A DNA stretch of 39,110 nt from an uncultured Alphaproteobacteria bacterium (GTDB lineage Bacteria > Pseudomonadota > Alphaproteobacteria > Parvibaculales > Parvibaculaceae), in contig CAISYL010000194.1 of assembly GCA_903889655.1 (NCBI GenBank), positions 1 to 39,110 on the forward strand, read 5' to 3'. The notes under the pieces were generated by a model. The model searched no databases, was not told the origin of the DNA, and was given only the letters and a program-made list of their open reading frames with translations. Of the stretch, positions 10,012 to 18,693 are shown in pieces. Numbering within the stretch: the first letter of the stretch is position 1; every line of letters begins with the position of its first letter. Position numbers and translations under genes: made by a program.

Positions 10012-12201
10012 GTGAGCACCGCGGCGGACACGGAAACGGCTGAACCCGGCAATGGCCCCTTGCAGGAGGTGGTTGTGCCGCGTCTTCGCGCGGGCGTCGG
10101 TTACGTGACTTCGTCCTTCTTCGGGGAGAGCGACCGCTGGTTTCTCTGGTCGCCGGTCCTGCTCGGCCTCGGCATCGCGCTCTATTTCGGCCTCCCGTTC
10201 GAACCGCCGTTCTGGTCCGCGATCGCGGTGCTGGCGATTACCGGGATCTGGCTTGCCGTGGCTCTGCGGCGAGGAACGACAGGCGTTTTTGCCGCAGCTT
10301 TTTTCTGTGTCGCTCTCGGTTTCGGGCTCGCCTGTATACGCACCGCCGCCGTCTGGGCGCCGGTGTTGCAAAAGCCCTGGGCCGGAACCGTCGAAGGGAG
10401 AGTTGTCGAAGTCGAGCGCACAGAAAAAGGGGCGCTGTCGGTCACCTTGCAACCGCTATCGATGGAACGGGTCGCCGCCGAAGCGCTTCCGGCGCGGGTT
10501 CGTCTGCAGGTTCGCTTTCCGGACAGCGTCATCGAGCCCGGCCAGAGGATCAGGCTGCGCGGGCGATTGATGCCGCCGCCGGAGCCTGTCGAGCCGAGTG
10601 GCTTCGACTATGCGCGTCAGGTCTGGTTCGAAAGTCTCGGCGGTGTGGGCTTTGCCTTCGCGGCGCCAGAGATCGTCGCACCGCCGCCGGAGGACTGGAC
10701 GACCGGGCTCGCCACCCTCCGGCACGGCATCACGGCGCGGGTGCAGAACGGCATTGGCGGCGCTTCGGGAGCCATCGCGGCTGCCCTCATCACCGGCGAG
10801 CAGCGGGCCATTCCCGAGTGGGCGGCGGACGATCTGCGGAATGCCGGCCTCTCCCACGTGCTGTCGATTTCCGGCCTTCACATGGTGCTCTTCGGCGGAT
10901 CGCTCTTCTGGCTGGTGCGCGCGGTCTTCGCGCTGGTGCCGGCTATTGCGTTGCGCTATCCGATCAAGAAATGGGGCGCGGCGGCGGCGCTTCTCGGGTC
11001 GACGGGCTATCTGCTTATTTCGGGTGCGGAAGTTGCGACGCAGCGCTCGTGGATCATGATCGCGCTGATGTTCGTCGCAATCCTGTTCGACCGGCCGGCG
11101 CTCAGCATGCGGAACGTCGCGCTGGCTGCGCTGATCGTTCTCGCCTGGCAACCAGAAAGTCTGCTCGGCGCGAGTTTCCAGATGTCCTTTGCCGCCGTGG
11201 TGGCGCTGATTGCCTTTTACGAAAGCCCGCTCGCACAACGCTTCACCTCGGCGATGAGCGAGCGCGGCGATGGGCCGGTGGTGGCCGCCCTGCGCTTCGG
11301 CTTCAACCATCTGACCGGCATCATGCTGACGACGACGGTCGCCGGTTTTGCGACCGGCGCTTATGCCGCCTATCACTTCGGACGGGTGGCTCTTTACGGC
11401 ATGGCGGGCAATCTTGGCGCGTTGCCCATCGTCAGCGCCTTCGTCATGCCGGCGGCGCTCGCCGCCTTGATCCTGATGCCGTTCGGGCTCGAAAAACCCG
11501 CGCTCTGGGTCATGGGCAAGGGGGTCGACGGCATGCTCTGGGTGGCGCATGCGGTGTCGAGCTGGGAAGGCGCCGACCGGGTCGTGGCTTCGGCGCCCAT
11601 GGCGTCGCTGGCATTGCTGACGCTGGGCGGATTGTGGCTCGCCCTCTGGCGCGGGAGCTGGCGTCTCGTCGGCATCGCTCCGATGGCGCTCAGCATTGCG
11701 CTCTGGGGCTCGGGCGCGCGGCCGGATGTCCTCATCGACCGCGACGGCGCGCTTGCCGCCGTGCGTGGAAACAACGGATTGCTCGGTCTCACCTCGGCGC
11801 GATCGTCCTATGCGGCGGAGCAATGGCTGCGGCATGACGGCGACCGGCGAGAGCCGAAGCTTGCCGCACAGCCGTCATCCCTGCATTGCGACGCGGAAGG
11901 ATGCGTCTGGCGGGAGGAGGGAAGGCCGCTCGTCGCCTTTCCCGAAGGGATCGATGCATTGACCGACGATTGCGCGAAAGCGGATGTCATCATCGCGACC
12001 GTTCCCGTGCCGCGACGGTTGCGGGCGCATTGCCGGGCACAGCTCGTCATCGATCGTTTCGATCTCTGGCGAAATGGCGCGGTGGCTCTCTATTACGAAG
12101 AGGATGGTGGGATCAGAATGGAAACGTCGCGCGACGAGCGCGGCCGACGTCCCTGGGTGCAGCGGCAGCCTGTCGTGAAGACCGCTGCGGAAGATCAATA
12201 G
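10012..12201 (+). CDS. comEC: ComEC/Rec2 family DNA-uptake channel protein
   Basis: Inner-membrane protein of 729 residues, related to the channel that passes single-stranded DNA into the cytoplasm during natural transformation. An N-terminal DUF4131-like part with two or three membrane spans and an OB-like region is followed by the Competence domain, with the family motif [16 protein letters not shown] and several later hydrophobic spans. The C-terminal region (about 560-729) is where many ComEC proteins have a metallo-beta-lactamase domain, but I see no HxHxDH metal motif. The start is GTG 10012 after GAGGGGG; the longer open frame upstream overlaps gltX and has no family resemblance. Its stop overlaps that of lexA. 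Confidence 0.88.
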   Translation: MSTAADTETAEPGNGPLQEVVVPRLRAGVGYVTSSFFGESDRWFLWSPVLLGLGIALYFGLPFEPPFWSAIAVLAITGIWLAVALRRGTTGVFAAAFFCVALGFGLACIRTAAVWAPVLQKPWAGTVEGRVVEVERTEKGALSVTLQPLSMERVAAEALPARVRLQVRFPDSVIEPGQRIRLRGRLMPPPEPVEPSGFDYARQVWFESLGGVGFAFAAPEIVAPPPEDWTTGLATLRHGITARVQNGIGGASGAIAAALITGEQRAIPEWAADDLRNAGLSHVLSISGLHMVLFGGSLFWLVRAVFALVPAIALRYPIKKWGAAAALLGSTGYLLISGAEVATQRSWIMIALMFVAILFDRPALSMRNVALAALIVLAWQPESLLGASFQMSFAAVVALIAFYESPLAQRFTSAMSERGDGPVVAALRFGFNHLTGIMLTTTVAGFATGAYAAYHFGRVALYGMAGNLGALPIVSAFVMPAALAALILMPFGLEKPALWVMGKGVDGMLWVAHAVSSWEGADRVVASAPMASLALLTLGGLWLALWRGSWRLVGIAPMALSIALWGSGARPDVLIDRDGALAAVRGNNGLLGLTSARSSYAAEQWLRHDGDRREPKLAAQPSSLHCDAEGCVWREEGRPLVAFPEGIDALTDDCAKADVIIATVPVPRRLRAHCRAQLVIDRFDLWRNGAVALYYEEDGGIRMETSRDERGRRPWVQRQPVVKTAAEDQ

Positions 12202-12905
12202 CGGCGCAGGAGACCGACCAGCTTGCCCTGCACCTTGACGCGGTCCGGCCCGAAGATGCGCGTCTCGTAAGCCGGGTTTGCCGCTTCAAGCGCGATCGAG
12301 TCGCCCTTGCGGCGCAAGCGCTTCAGCGTCGCCTCCATGCCGTCGACAAGCGCGACGACGATCTCGCCGCTGTTCGCGGTATCGCAGCGCTGGATAAGCA
12401 CCGTGTCGCCGTCGAGGATGCCGGCGTCGATCATCGAGTCGCCCTTGACCTCGAGCGCGTAATGTTCGCCGGAGCCGAGCAGGGTCAGAGGCACCGCGAC
12501 CTGATGGCTTTCCTCCTGCAACGCCTCGATCGGCGTACCGGCGGCGATGCGGCCCATGACCGAAAGAGTGACCGTGTTTTCGGATTGATGCGCGGGCTGC
12601 AGATCGCGACTCAGCGGCTTACCGCGGCTGCCTTCGATGACGCTCGGCGAGAAGCCCTTGTTGCGCGAGATGGCGAGGCTCGGCGACGCGGATTCGGGCA
12701 GCTTCACGATCTCCAGCGCGCGGGCGCGATGCGCGAGGCGGCGGATGAAACCGCGCTCCTCCAGCGCTGTGATGAGGCGGTGGATGCCGGATTTGGAGCG
12801 CAGATCCAGCGCTTCCTTCATCTCGTCGAAGCTCGGGGACACGCCACCCTCCTTGATGCGCTCATGAATGAACATCAGGAGTTCGTGCTGTTTGCGTGTG
12901 AGCAT
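12195..12905 (-). CDS. lexA: LexA SOS repressor
   Basis: Represses DNA-damage genes and cuts itself when RecA is activated. The N-terminal winged helix (1-70, starting [17 protein letters not shown]) is joined to an S24 peptidase domain. The cleavage site is Ala122-Gly123 in GRIAAGTP, the nucleophile Ser157 in VKGDSMID, and the general base Lys195 in EATLKRL. It has 236 residues; ATG 12905 is the conserved start, although the frame is open further upstream. The promoter carries a LexA box over its -10, so it is self-repressed. The 3' end overlaps the comEC 3' end by 7 bp. Confidence 0.97.
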   Translation of the reverse strand: MLTRKQHELLMFIHERIKEGGVSPSFDEMKEALDLRSKSGIHRLITALEERGFIRRLAHRARALEIVKLPESASPSLAISRNKGFSPSVIEGSRGKPLSRDLQPAHQSENTVTLSVMGRIAAGTPIEALQEESHQVAVPLTLLGSGEHYALEVKGDSMIDAGILDGDTVLIQRCDTANSGEIVVALVDGMEATLKRLRRKGDSIALEAANPAYETRIFGPDRVKVQGKLVGLLRRY

Positions 12906-12925
12906 GCTTTCCGGCCCCAAATATG

Positions 12926-12940
12926 GAACAAACCATAAAC
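12926..12940 (-). promoter_or_regulatory. Possible second, weaker LexA box
   Basis: GAAC-N7-AAAC lies between the lexA -10 and the start codon. It has the right spacing but one mismatch in the second half-site. It could add to autorepression or be chance. Confidence 0.3.
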
Positions 12941-12950
12941 CTTGCCACAC

Positions 12951-12979
12951 GTTCTAGTTTGGTTCTTTTATGGCGTCAA
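12951..12979 (-). promoter_or_regulatory. lexA promoter with LexA box
   Basis: On the minus strand TTGACG (12974-12979), a 17-bp spacer and TAGAAC (12951-12956) form a sigma-70-like promoter. GTTC at 12951-12954 and GTTC at 12962-12965, seven bases apart, match the alphaproteobacterial LexA box GTTC-N7-GTTC; the box covers the -10. This is a classical autorepression layout. Confidence 0.88.
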
Positions 12980-13118
12980 GCATTTCTGTGGATAAAATTC
13001 ACCGGAATTCCCCGCAATAGCAGCACAGCGTCGTAAGCCCGCCCGCGACATGGTGCGAGCGCGGAGGAAAGGTTTTCAAGGATTTTGCCTGACGTGGTTA
13101 TGCTTCCTTACAAGTAGA

Positions 13119-13147
13119 TTGCTTCCTTATAAGGAAGCTGCTATAAG
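13119..13147 (+). promoter_or_regulatory. Promoter of the accessory gene at 13175
   Basis: TTGCTT (13119-13124), a 17-bp spacer and TATAAG (13142-13147) make a good sigma-70-type promoter. A start near 13154 would leave a leader of about 20 bases containing AGAGGAG (13161-13167). The spacer is almost filled by a perfect palindrome. Confidence 0.7.
13121..13138. promoter_or_regulatory. 18-bp perfect palindrome, probable operator
   Basis: GCTTCCTTATAAGGAAGC is self-complementary over all 18 bases and lies between the -35 and -10 of the accessory gene. A second copy of its left arm, GCTTCCTTACAAG, stands 19 bp upstream (13102-13114), and a degenerate copy (TATAAGAAGGAA) follows from 13142. This arrangement is typical of repressor binding sites in tandem. 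The repressor is not identified. Confidence 0.65.
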
Positions 13148-13174
13148 AAGGAATGATTTTAGAGGAGTGCCCAC

Positions 13175-13729
13175 ATGGCCAGTGTTTCGTTCATCCCGAC
13201 GTCAAAACTAACTTCTCTGCTCGCCGCCGCTGACCCTCAGAAGGCGCTGCTAGTGCGTGTACTGAACACAACGCGTCTGTCGCTCGAAACGGACTCATTT
13301 CAGCAGGTCTCGATCATCGATCTTGCCGAAGAAAAGATCATTCCAGGGAATAGTCCGGTGGAAAACCCTGTCACCGCTCCCAAGGCTTCGCGGAAGAGCG
13401 GGAAGTATCAGTTGATTTGGTTTGGCGAGACCGTAGACACTTATTCGCTCAAAGACCTGCTGAGTGCGGGGCTTCAAGCGCTTGAAAAAGCCAAGCCCGG
13501 CACCCTTGAAAAACTGTCTAAGGTGAAAAAAAGCACCAAACGCATTGTTGCTCAGAACCCTTCGGATTTGTTTGACACCCCTGGCTTGTCGGAAACCTAC
13601 AGCCAGAAGCTCATGGAAGGCTGGTGGTATGGAACCAACAATTCGGCGCAAGAGACCAACGCTTGGCTTGAGCGTGCTTGCGAGTGTGCGGGCGTAAAAT
13701 GGGGAAAGGACTTCTCCACCAGCCTTTGA
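13175..13729 (+). CDS. Unrecognised 184-residue protein, accessory
   Basis: I do not recognise the family. The protein is soluble, without signal peptide or membrane span. An N-terminal part (about 1-65) is followed by a Pro/Ala/Ser/Lys linker (about 62-75). A second domain runs from KYQLIWFGETVDTYSLKDLL through a Lys-rich helix (LEKLSKVKKSTKRIVAQ) to GWWYGTNNSAQETNAWLERA and KWGKDFSTSL. The basic helix and the Trp-rich segment suggest a nucleic-acid or protein contact, but that is a guess. It has its own promoter with an operator-like palindrome and a strong ribosome binding site. Base composition looks lower in G+C than the neighbours. It separates moeA from lexA, which often adjoin in relatives, so a late insertion is likely. 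Confidence 0.75.
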   Translation: MASVSFIPTSKLTSLLAAADPQKALLVRVLNTTRLSLETDSFQQVSIIDLAEEKIIPGNSPVENPVTAPKASRKSGKYQLIWFGETVDTYSLKDLLSAGLQALEKAKPGTLEKLSKVKKSTKRIVAQNPSDLFDTPGLSETYSQKLMEGWWYGTNNSAQETNAWLERACECAGVKWGKDFSTSL

Positions 13730-13784
13730 GACGTTTCATTCCAGCGCCTCTACGAGATCGATGTTGTTGATACGATTCCGGGAA

Positions 13785-13818
13785 CACAACACCTGCTTTG
13801 TAACACAAGCGGGTTGTG
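13785..13818. terminator. Imperfect hairpin between the accessory gene and moeA
   Basis: CACAAC, CC and GCTT pair with AAGC, GG and GTTGTG (12 pairs, two single-base bulges, 8-base loop). It lies in the gap between two converging genes. A plus-strand T-run (ATTTTT, 13838-13843) follows some 20 bases later after a 4-bp mini-stem. It may end either transcript, or mark the edge of the inserted segment. Confidence 0.4.
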
Positions 13819-13848
13819 GATATGCTCCGTCAGCGGAATTTTTCTAAA

Positions 13849-15060
13849 TCACTCCCGCAACGGCATGATCGTCACCACATCGCCCGCCTTAGCGGGCGGG
13901 GCTTCCTGCGCGCGGATGAGGAGGCAATCCGCTGCCGACAGGGCCGACAGCATGGAGCTGTCCTGCGTTTCGAAGGGCGTCGCCACCGGAAGTTCGCCCG
14001 GCACATGGTCGAGCCGGGCGCGGAGATAGTCCTCGCGGCGATCATTCTCGGGGAGGCTCCGGCCGAGCCGGGCGAGCGTCGTCCGGGGCGTTGTCGCGTC
14101 CGAGCCCTGAAGCTTCGAAATCGCGGGCATAAGGAAGAGAAGCGCGCAGACGAGTGCGGAGACGGGATTGCCCGGCAGGCCGAGCATCGGCACCCTGCCA
14201 TAGCGGCCGAACATCAGCGGCTTTCCCGGACGCATGGCGATGCGCCAGAAATCGATGTCGAGCCCGTCTTCGACCAGCGCCGACTGGACGAGATCGTGGT
14301 CGCCGACCGAGGCGCCGCCCAGCGTAACGAGCATGTCGGCCCCTGCAGCCTTGCGCGCCGTCGCGCGGATCGCCTCGCTGCTGTCGGGCGCGATGCCCAG
14401 GTCGATCGGGATGCCTCCCGCCGCCGCAATCAGTGCGGCGAGGCCGTCATTGTTGGCGGAGACGATCTGGTTCGGACCGATCGCCGCGCCAGGGCGCACG
14501 AGTTCGTCGCCGGTCGAGAAGAAGGCGATCCGCGGGCGCTTGCGGACTGAGAGCGTCGGCACGTTCATCGCCGCCGCCAGCGCGATATCGGCGGGTGAAA
14601 GCAGGCGCCCCGCGAGAAGGCCCGTCGCGCCTTCGGTGAAATCGAGACCGGCGCGGCGGATGTGCCGTCCGGGAACGGAGCTTTCCCGCGCGATGACGAT
14701 GTCGTCGTAGCGCTCCATATCTTCCTGAATGACGATGGTATCGGCGCCTTGCGGCACCGCCGCGCCGGTGAAGATGCGGACGGCTTCGCCTTCTCCAACG
14801 ACGCCTTCATAGGCGCCGCCCGCCGGTGCTTCGCCGACGACGCGCAGACGCGCCGGCACGCTTTCCACATCGACGGCGCGGACCGCATAGCCATCCATGG
14901 CCGAAAGATCGGCGGGCGGTTGCGTCCGTCGCGCCACGACATTCTCGGCGAGCACGCGCCCTGCGGCCTGCGCAAGCGGCACGGGCTCGGTCGCGGTCGG
15001 CACCAGCGTCGCCAGAATACGGGCGCGGGCTTCCGTGACGGGGATCAGGGCTTGCGCCAT
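13849..15060 (-). CDS. moeA: Molybdopterin molybdenumtransferase MoeA
   Basis: Inserts molybdate into adenylated molybdopterin in the last step of molybdenum cofactor synthesis. The 403 residues are the usual length. Landmarks are LSAMDGYAVR in domain I, FFSTGDELVRPG and DMLVTLGGASVGDHDL in the MPT-binding domain, and LGLPGNPVSALV near the C-terminus. The start codon directly abuts the moaC stop, so the two are coupled. It is the last gene of the trpG-D-C-GNAT-moaC-moeA run; lexA, the expected next gene, is displaced by the accessory gene. Confidence 0.97.
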   Translation of the reverse strand: MAQALIPVTEARARILATLVPTATEPVPLAQAAGRVLAENVVARRTQPPADLSAMDGYAVRAVDVESVPARLRVVGEAPAGGAYEGVVGEGEAVRIFTGAAVPQGADTIVIQEDMERYDDIVIARESSVPGRHIRRAGLDFTEGATGLLAGRLLSPADIALAAAMNVPTLSVRKRPRIAFFSTGDELVRPGAAIGPNQIVSANNDGLAALIAAAGGIPIDLGIAPDSSEAIRATARKAAGADMLVTLGGASVGDHDLVQSALVEDGLDIDFWRIAMRPGKPLMFGRYGRVPMLGLPGNPVSALVCALLFLMPAISKLQGSDATTPRTTLARLGRSLPENDRREDYLRARLDHVPGELPVATPFETQDSSMLSALSAADCLLIRAQEAPPAKAGDVVTIMPLRE

Positions 15061-15543
15061 CTACTTTGCCTTATAGGTACCGGATTTGCCGCCCGTCTTA
15101 TGGGTCAGCCGGATGTCCGCGATCCGCATCGAACGGTCGACGGCTTTCGCCATATCGTAAAGCGTTAGGCAGGCGACGCTGACGGCGGTGAGCGCTTCCA
15201 TCTCGACGCCGGTCTGACCGGAAAGTTTCACCGTCGCCTCGACTTCGATGCTCGATGTTTTCGTGTCGGGCGCGAAGTCGACCGAAACCTTCGCGATCAT
15301 CAGCGGATGGCAAAGCGGAATGAGATCGGACGTTTTTTTCGCCGCCATGATGCCGGCGAGACGCGCGACTTCGAGGGCATTGCCCTTCGCGAGGCCGCCG
15401 CCTGTGACGAGTTTCAGGGTTTCCGGTTCCATGACGATGCGGCCCTTTGCCGTCGCGGTCCGCTCGGTCACTTTCTTCGCCGACACGTCGACCATGCTGG
15501 CGCGGCCGCCGGCGTCGAGATGCGTGAGTTTCTTTTTCGGCAC
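15061..15543 (-). CDS. moaC: Cyclic pyranopterin monophosphate synthase MoaC
   Basis: Converts 3',8-cyclo-7,8-dihydro-GTP to cyclic pyranopterin monophosphate in molybdenum cofactor synthesis. Family marks are [28 protein letters not shown] and [19 protein letters not shown]. At 160 residues it is full length. The start is a GTG at 15543 with GAGGTAGG just upstream, inside the end of the preceding acetyltransferase gene (gap 4 bp). The partner moaA is not in the window. Confidence 0.97.
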   Translation of the reverse strand: MPKKKLTHLDAGGRASMVDVSAKKVTERTATAKGRIVMEPETLKLVTGGGLAKGNALEVARLAGIMAAKKTSDLIPLCHPLMIAKVSVDFAPDTKTSSIEVEATVKLSGQTGVEMEALTAVSVACLTLYDMAKAVDRSMRIADIRLTHKTGGKSGTYKAK

Positions 15544-15547
15544 AGGC

Positions 15548-16078
15548 CTACCTCAATTCCTTGCGCATGAAGCAACGCCGGTCGACGGGCAGCTCCAGAT
15601 CGATCTCGCGAGCATGCAGCACATGAAGGGCGGGCGTCCACTCGTGGAATTGAAGTTCGCGGAAACCGAGCCGCTCGTAGAACGGCCCGTTCCAGGCGAG
15701 ATCGCGGAAGGTCGCCAGCGTCATCGCGTGTGCGCCGCGCGCATAGGCGACGCCACAGGCGGCATCGACGAGCCGCTTGCCGAGACCGCGCCGCCCGTGG
15801 TCGGGATGCACCGACAATTCATAGAGATGGCCCTGCGTGTCGAGCGGGGCCGAAAGCGCGAAGCCGACCGGAATGTCGTCGTTGTCGACCGCGACATGTG
15901 CCGCGCCGGCGCGCGCGAAGGATTCGATGAATTCGGTCGAGACGGGCGGGTTGTCCGCCACGTCATCAAGGCCTGCTTCGGCGAAAAGGCGTCCGGCGGC
16001 CAGTTCGATGCCGGGAAGGACCGCAAAATCGTCGAGCCGGGCGAGGCGAATGACATAGCGCACGGTCCGGCTCGTCAT
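15548..16078 (-). CDS. GNAT family N-acetyltransferase
   Basis: A 176-residue single-domain acetyltransferase using acetyl-CoA. The hallmark motif A is visible in [20 protein letters not shown] (the Gln/Arg-x-x-Gly-x-Gly/Ala pyrophosphate loop), followed by [19 protein letters not shown] and the motif-B region ending FYERLGFRE. The substrate cannot be told; similar proteins acetylate small molecules or peptides. The start at ATG 16078 is supported by AAGGA upstream, although the frame is open further. It lies 34 bp after trpC and 4 bp before moaC, so it is co-transcribed with both, but neither pathway needs an acetyltransferase. Confidence 0.9.
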   Translation of the reverse strand: MTSRTVRYVIRLARLDDFAVLPGIELAAGRLFAEAGLDDVADNPPVSTEFIESFARAGAAHVAVDNDDIPVGFALSAPLDTQGHLYELSVHPDHGRRGLGKRLVDAACGVAYARGAHAMTLATFRDLAWNGPFYERLGFRELQFHEWTPALHVLHAREIDLELPVDRRCFMRKELR

Positions 16079-16112
16079 GAGCGAGGTCCTTCGGTCGGGC
16101 CTTGCCGAAACA

Positions 16113-16901
16113 TCAGGCGAGCAGCGTCCGCGTCGCGGCCTCGACATCGGCCTGCCGCATCAGGCTTTCGCCGACAAGGAAGGCCCGCACGCCGACCCTG
16201 GCGAGGCGCGCGAGGTCGTCCGGTGTGAAGATGCCGCTTTCGCCGATGACGAGGCGCTCCTTCGGGATGCGCGGCGCGAGCCTTTCGGTGGTCGTCAGCG
16301 TCGTCTCGAAGGTTTTCAGGTTGCGGTTGTTGATGCCGATCAGCGAGCTCTTCAAGTTCAGCGCGCGGTCGAGTTCTGCCTCGTCATGCACTTCGATGAT
16401 CGCATCCATGCCCCAATCGAAGGCGGCGTCCTCGAGTTCGCGTGCCTGTGCATCCGAAACGGAAGCCATGATGATGAGAATGCAATCGGCATTCATCGCC
16501 CGGGCTTCGGCCACCTGATAGGTGTCGTACATGAAATCCTTGCGGATCACCGGTAGCGAGACGGCGGCGCGGGCAAGGGTGAGATAATCCGCGCTGCCCT
16601 GGAATGAGGGGCCGTCGGTCAGCACGGAGAGGCATGTCGCGCCGCCGCGTTCATAGGCGCGGGCGAGTGCGGGCGGATCGAAATCGGCGCGGATCAGGCC
16701 CTTCGAGGGGCTTGCCTTCTTCACTTCGGCGATCAGCGCATATTGTTTCGCTTCGACCTTGCGCGCGAGGGCGGCGGCGAAACCGCGCACCGGCGAAGCC
16801 GCGCGCGCGGCGCGCTCGACATCGGCGTAGGGCCGGGCCTTCTTTGCCGCCGCGATCTCCTCGAGCTTGTAGGCGCCGATCTTGTCGAGAATGTCAGACA
16901 T
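16113..16901 (-). CDS. trpC: Indole-3-glycerol phosphate synthase
   Basis: Closes the indole ring from 1-(2-carboxyphenylamino)-1-deoxyribulose 5-phosphate in tryptophan synthesis. A (beta/alpha)8 barrel of 262 residues without a fused TrpF. Active-site segments: [36 protein letters not shown] and VIGESGIF. The ATG at 16901 lies inside the end of trpD, an 8-base overlap (ATGTCTGA), giving translational coupling. The frame is open much further upstream, but that part only shadows trpD. Confidence 0.97.
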   Translation of the reverse strand: MSDILDKIGAYKLEEIAAAKKARPYADVERAARAASPVRGFAAALARKVEAKQYALIAEVKKASPSKGLIRADFDPPALARAYERGGATCLSVLTDGPSFQGSADYLTLARAAVSLPVIRKDFMYDTYQVAEARAMNADCILIIMASVSDAQARELEDAAFDWGMDAIIEVHDEAELDRALNLKSSLIGINNRNLKTFETTLTTTERLAPRIPKERLVIGESGIFTPDDLARLARVGVRAFLVGESLMRQADVEAATRTLLA

Positions 16902-17922
16902 GGGCGGCCTCTTCATTGGAAGCGGCGACGAGGCGCGCGAGGGCCTTCTTCGCCGCGCCTTCGTCGAGCGCGCGGGCAGCCTGCGCCGCGCCGTCCTTGA
17001 GCGTCGTGGCCTTGCCGGTGACGATGAGCGCCGCGGCGGCGTTGAGCAGAACGATGTCGCGATAGGCATTCTTGGCACCGTCGAACAGCGCGACGATGGC
17101 GGCGGCGTTATGCGCGGGATCGCCGCCACGCAGATCGGCAAGCGTAGCGCGCGGCAGGCCTGCCTCTTCCGGCGTCACCTCGAAAGTGCGGATCCTGCCC
17201 TCGTTCAATTCGGCGACATAGGAGACGCCCGTCGTCGTCAACTCGTCGAGCCCGTCCGTGCCATGCACGACCCAGGCGCGCACTGAGCCGAGATTGCGAA
17301 GCGTCTCCGCGAAGGGTTCGACCCAGCGCGGGGCATAGACGCCGATCGTGTGGTGTTTGACACCCGCCGGATTGGAGAGGGGCCCGAGAAGATTGAAGAT
17401 CGTGCGAACGCCGAGCTCCGCGCGCACAGGGCCGACGTGTTTCATCGCCGCGTGATGCGCCGGTGCGAACATGAAGCCGATGCCAGCCTCGGCTATGCAA
17501 CGCGCGATGGCGTCCGGCCCGATGTCGAGCTTGACGCCGAGCGCGGTCAGCGCGTCCGCCGTGCCGGATTTCGAGGAGGCGGCGCGGTTGCCATGTTTGG
17601 CGACCGGCACGCCCAGTGCGGCGACCACGAGCGCCGTCGCGGTAGAGACGTTGTAGGTCTGATGGCCGTCGCCGCCCGTGCCGACAATGTCGACGGCACC
17701 TTCGGGCGCCTTCACGGCGAGCGCTTTTGCGCGCATGACGCTGGCGCCTGCCGTCAGCTCGACGACGGTTTCGCCGCGCATGCGGAGCGCCATCAGGAAG
17801 CCTGCGATCTGCGCGGGCGTCGCTTCGCCCGACATGATGATCGAGAAGGCTTCTTCCGCCTCGGCGCTGCCGAGCGTGTGACCGTCGGCGACCTTGCCTA
17901 TGAGTGCCCTGAAATCCCCCAT
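16894..17922 (-). CDS. trpD: Anthranilate phosphoribosyltransferase
   Basis: Transfers phosphoribose from PRPP to anthranilate. Family marks: [20 protein letters not shown] (PRPP loop), [17 protein letters not shown], and [18 protein letters not shown]. The 342 residues are typical. I chose ATG 17922 ([10 protein letters not shown]); a GTG at 17928 would add two residues. It lies 13 bp after trpG and overlaps trpC, forming a trpG-D-C unit. Confidence 0.97.
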   Translation of the reverse strand: MGDFRALIGKVADGHTLGSAEAEEAFSIIMSGEATPAQIAGFLMALRMRGETVVELTAGASVMRAKALAVKAPEGAVDIVGTGGDGHQTYNVSTATALVVAALGVPVAKHGNRAASSKSGTADALTALGVKLDIGPDAIARCIAEAGIGFMFAPAHHAAMKHVGPVRAELGVRTIFNLLGPLSNPAGVKHHTIGVYAPRWVEPFAETLRNLGSVRAWVVHGTDGLDELTTTGVSYVAELNEGRIRTFEVTPEEAGLPRATLADLRGGDPAHNAAAIVALFDGAKNAYRDIVLLNAAAALIVTGKATTLKDGAAQAARALDEGAAKKALARLVAASNEEAAHV

Positions 17923-17935
17923 GCGCACAAATCCG

Positions 17936-18529
17936 TCAGGCGAGGGCGCGCGTTTTCACGCCCGTGATCTCGAGGAAATTGCACAGGATGTCGTGGCCGC
18001 GTTCGGTCGCGATGCTTTCGGGGTGGAACTGCACGCCATGGATCGGCAGTTCCCTGTGCTGCAACCCCATGATGACGCCGTCGGAAGAGGTCGCCGTCAC
18101 TTCGAGGACGGGCGGGAAGCTCGCCGGGTCGATGGTCAGCGAATGATAGCGTGTCGCCTGTAGCGGGCTCGGCAGGTTGCGGAAGACGCCCTTGCCGGTG
18201 TGCTCGATCGCATCGACCTTGCCATGCATCAGCGTCGGCGCGCGGACGATCCGGCCGCCGAAAGCCTGGCCGATGGCCTGATGGCCGAGGCAGACGCCGA
18301 ACAGAGGGATGCGATGTTCGGCGGCCGCCTTGATGAGATCGAGGCAGATGCCGGCCTTGTCCGGATCACAAGGGCCGGGCGAAATGACGATCGCATCCGG
18401 GCGCTTCGACAGGGCCTGTCCGACCGACAGCTTGTCGTTGCGGTGCACCTCCGTCTCGGCCCCCAGATCGCCCAGGAACTGCACGAGATTGTAGGTGAAG
18501 CTGTCGTAGTTATCGATCAGGAGCAGCAT
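17936..18529 (-). CDS. trpG: Anthranilate synthase component II (glutamine amidotransferase)
   Basis: Releases ammonia from glutamine and passes it to TrpE for anthranilate synthesis. A class I amidotransferase of 197 residues: [15 protein letters not shown] at the N-terminus, nucleophile Cys in [15 protein letters not shown], and the His-Glu pair in GVQFHPESI. The start ATG 18529 is set by the family N-terminus. Its partner trpE is 2 kb away, on the other side of a plus-strand deacetylase gene and murI, so the two subunits are made from separate transcripts. Such a small subunit sometimes also serves folate synthesis (PabA role). Confidence 0.96.
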   Translation of the reverse strand: MLLLIDNYDSFTYNLVQFLGDLGAETEVHRNDKLSVGQALSKRPDAIVISPGPCDPDKAGICLDLIKAAAEHRIPLFGVCLGHQAIGQAFGGRIVRAPTLMHGKVDAIEHTGKGVFRNLPSPLQATRYHSLTIDPASFPPVLEVTATSSDGVIMGLQHRELPIHGVQFHPESIATERGHDILCNFLEITGVKTRALA

Positions 18530-18693
18530 GATGAACCTATGGCGCGACAGAACGGACCGCCGGACGGCAAATGGCCGCCTTTGAAGCAAACTTATAGGCC
18601 GCAGCGGCGCGGCGGGGCAAGGCGGACGCTTTACGGCCGGAGCCGGGCCGTGCTCGTATCCACCCTTATATAGTGTCCGAGTCGCAGGGTTTC
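18530..18693. promoter_or_regulatory. Divergent trpG/deacetylase promoter region
   Basis: 164 bp between divergent genes. TTATATAG (18665-18672) is a -10-like AT island in an otherwise G+C-rich stretch, facing the deacetylase gene. I see no Trp-rich leader peptide and no attenuator hairpin pair before trpG. Confidence 0.35.
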
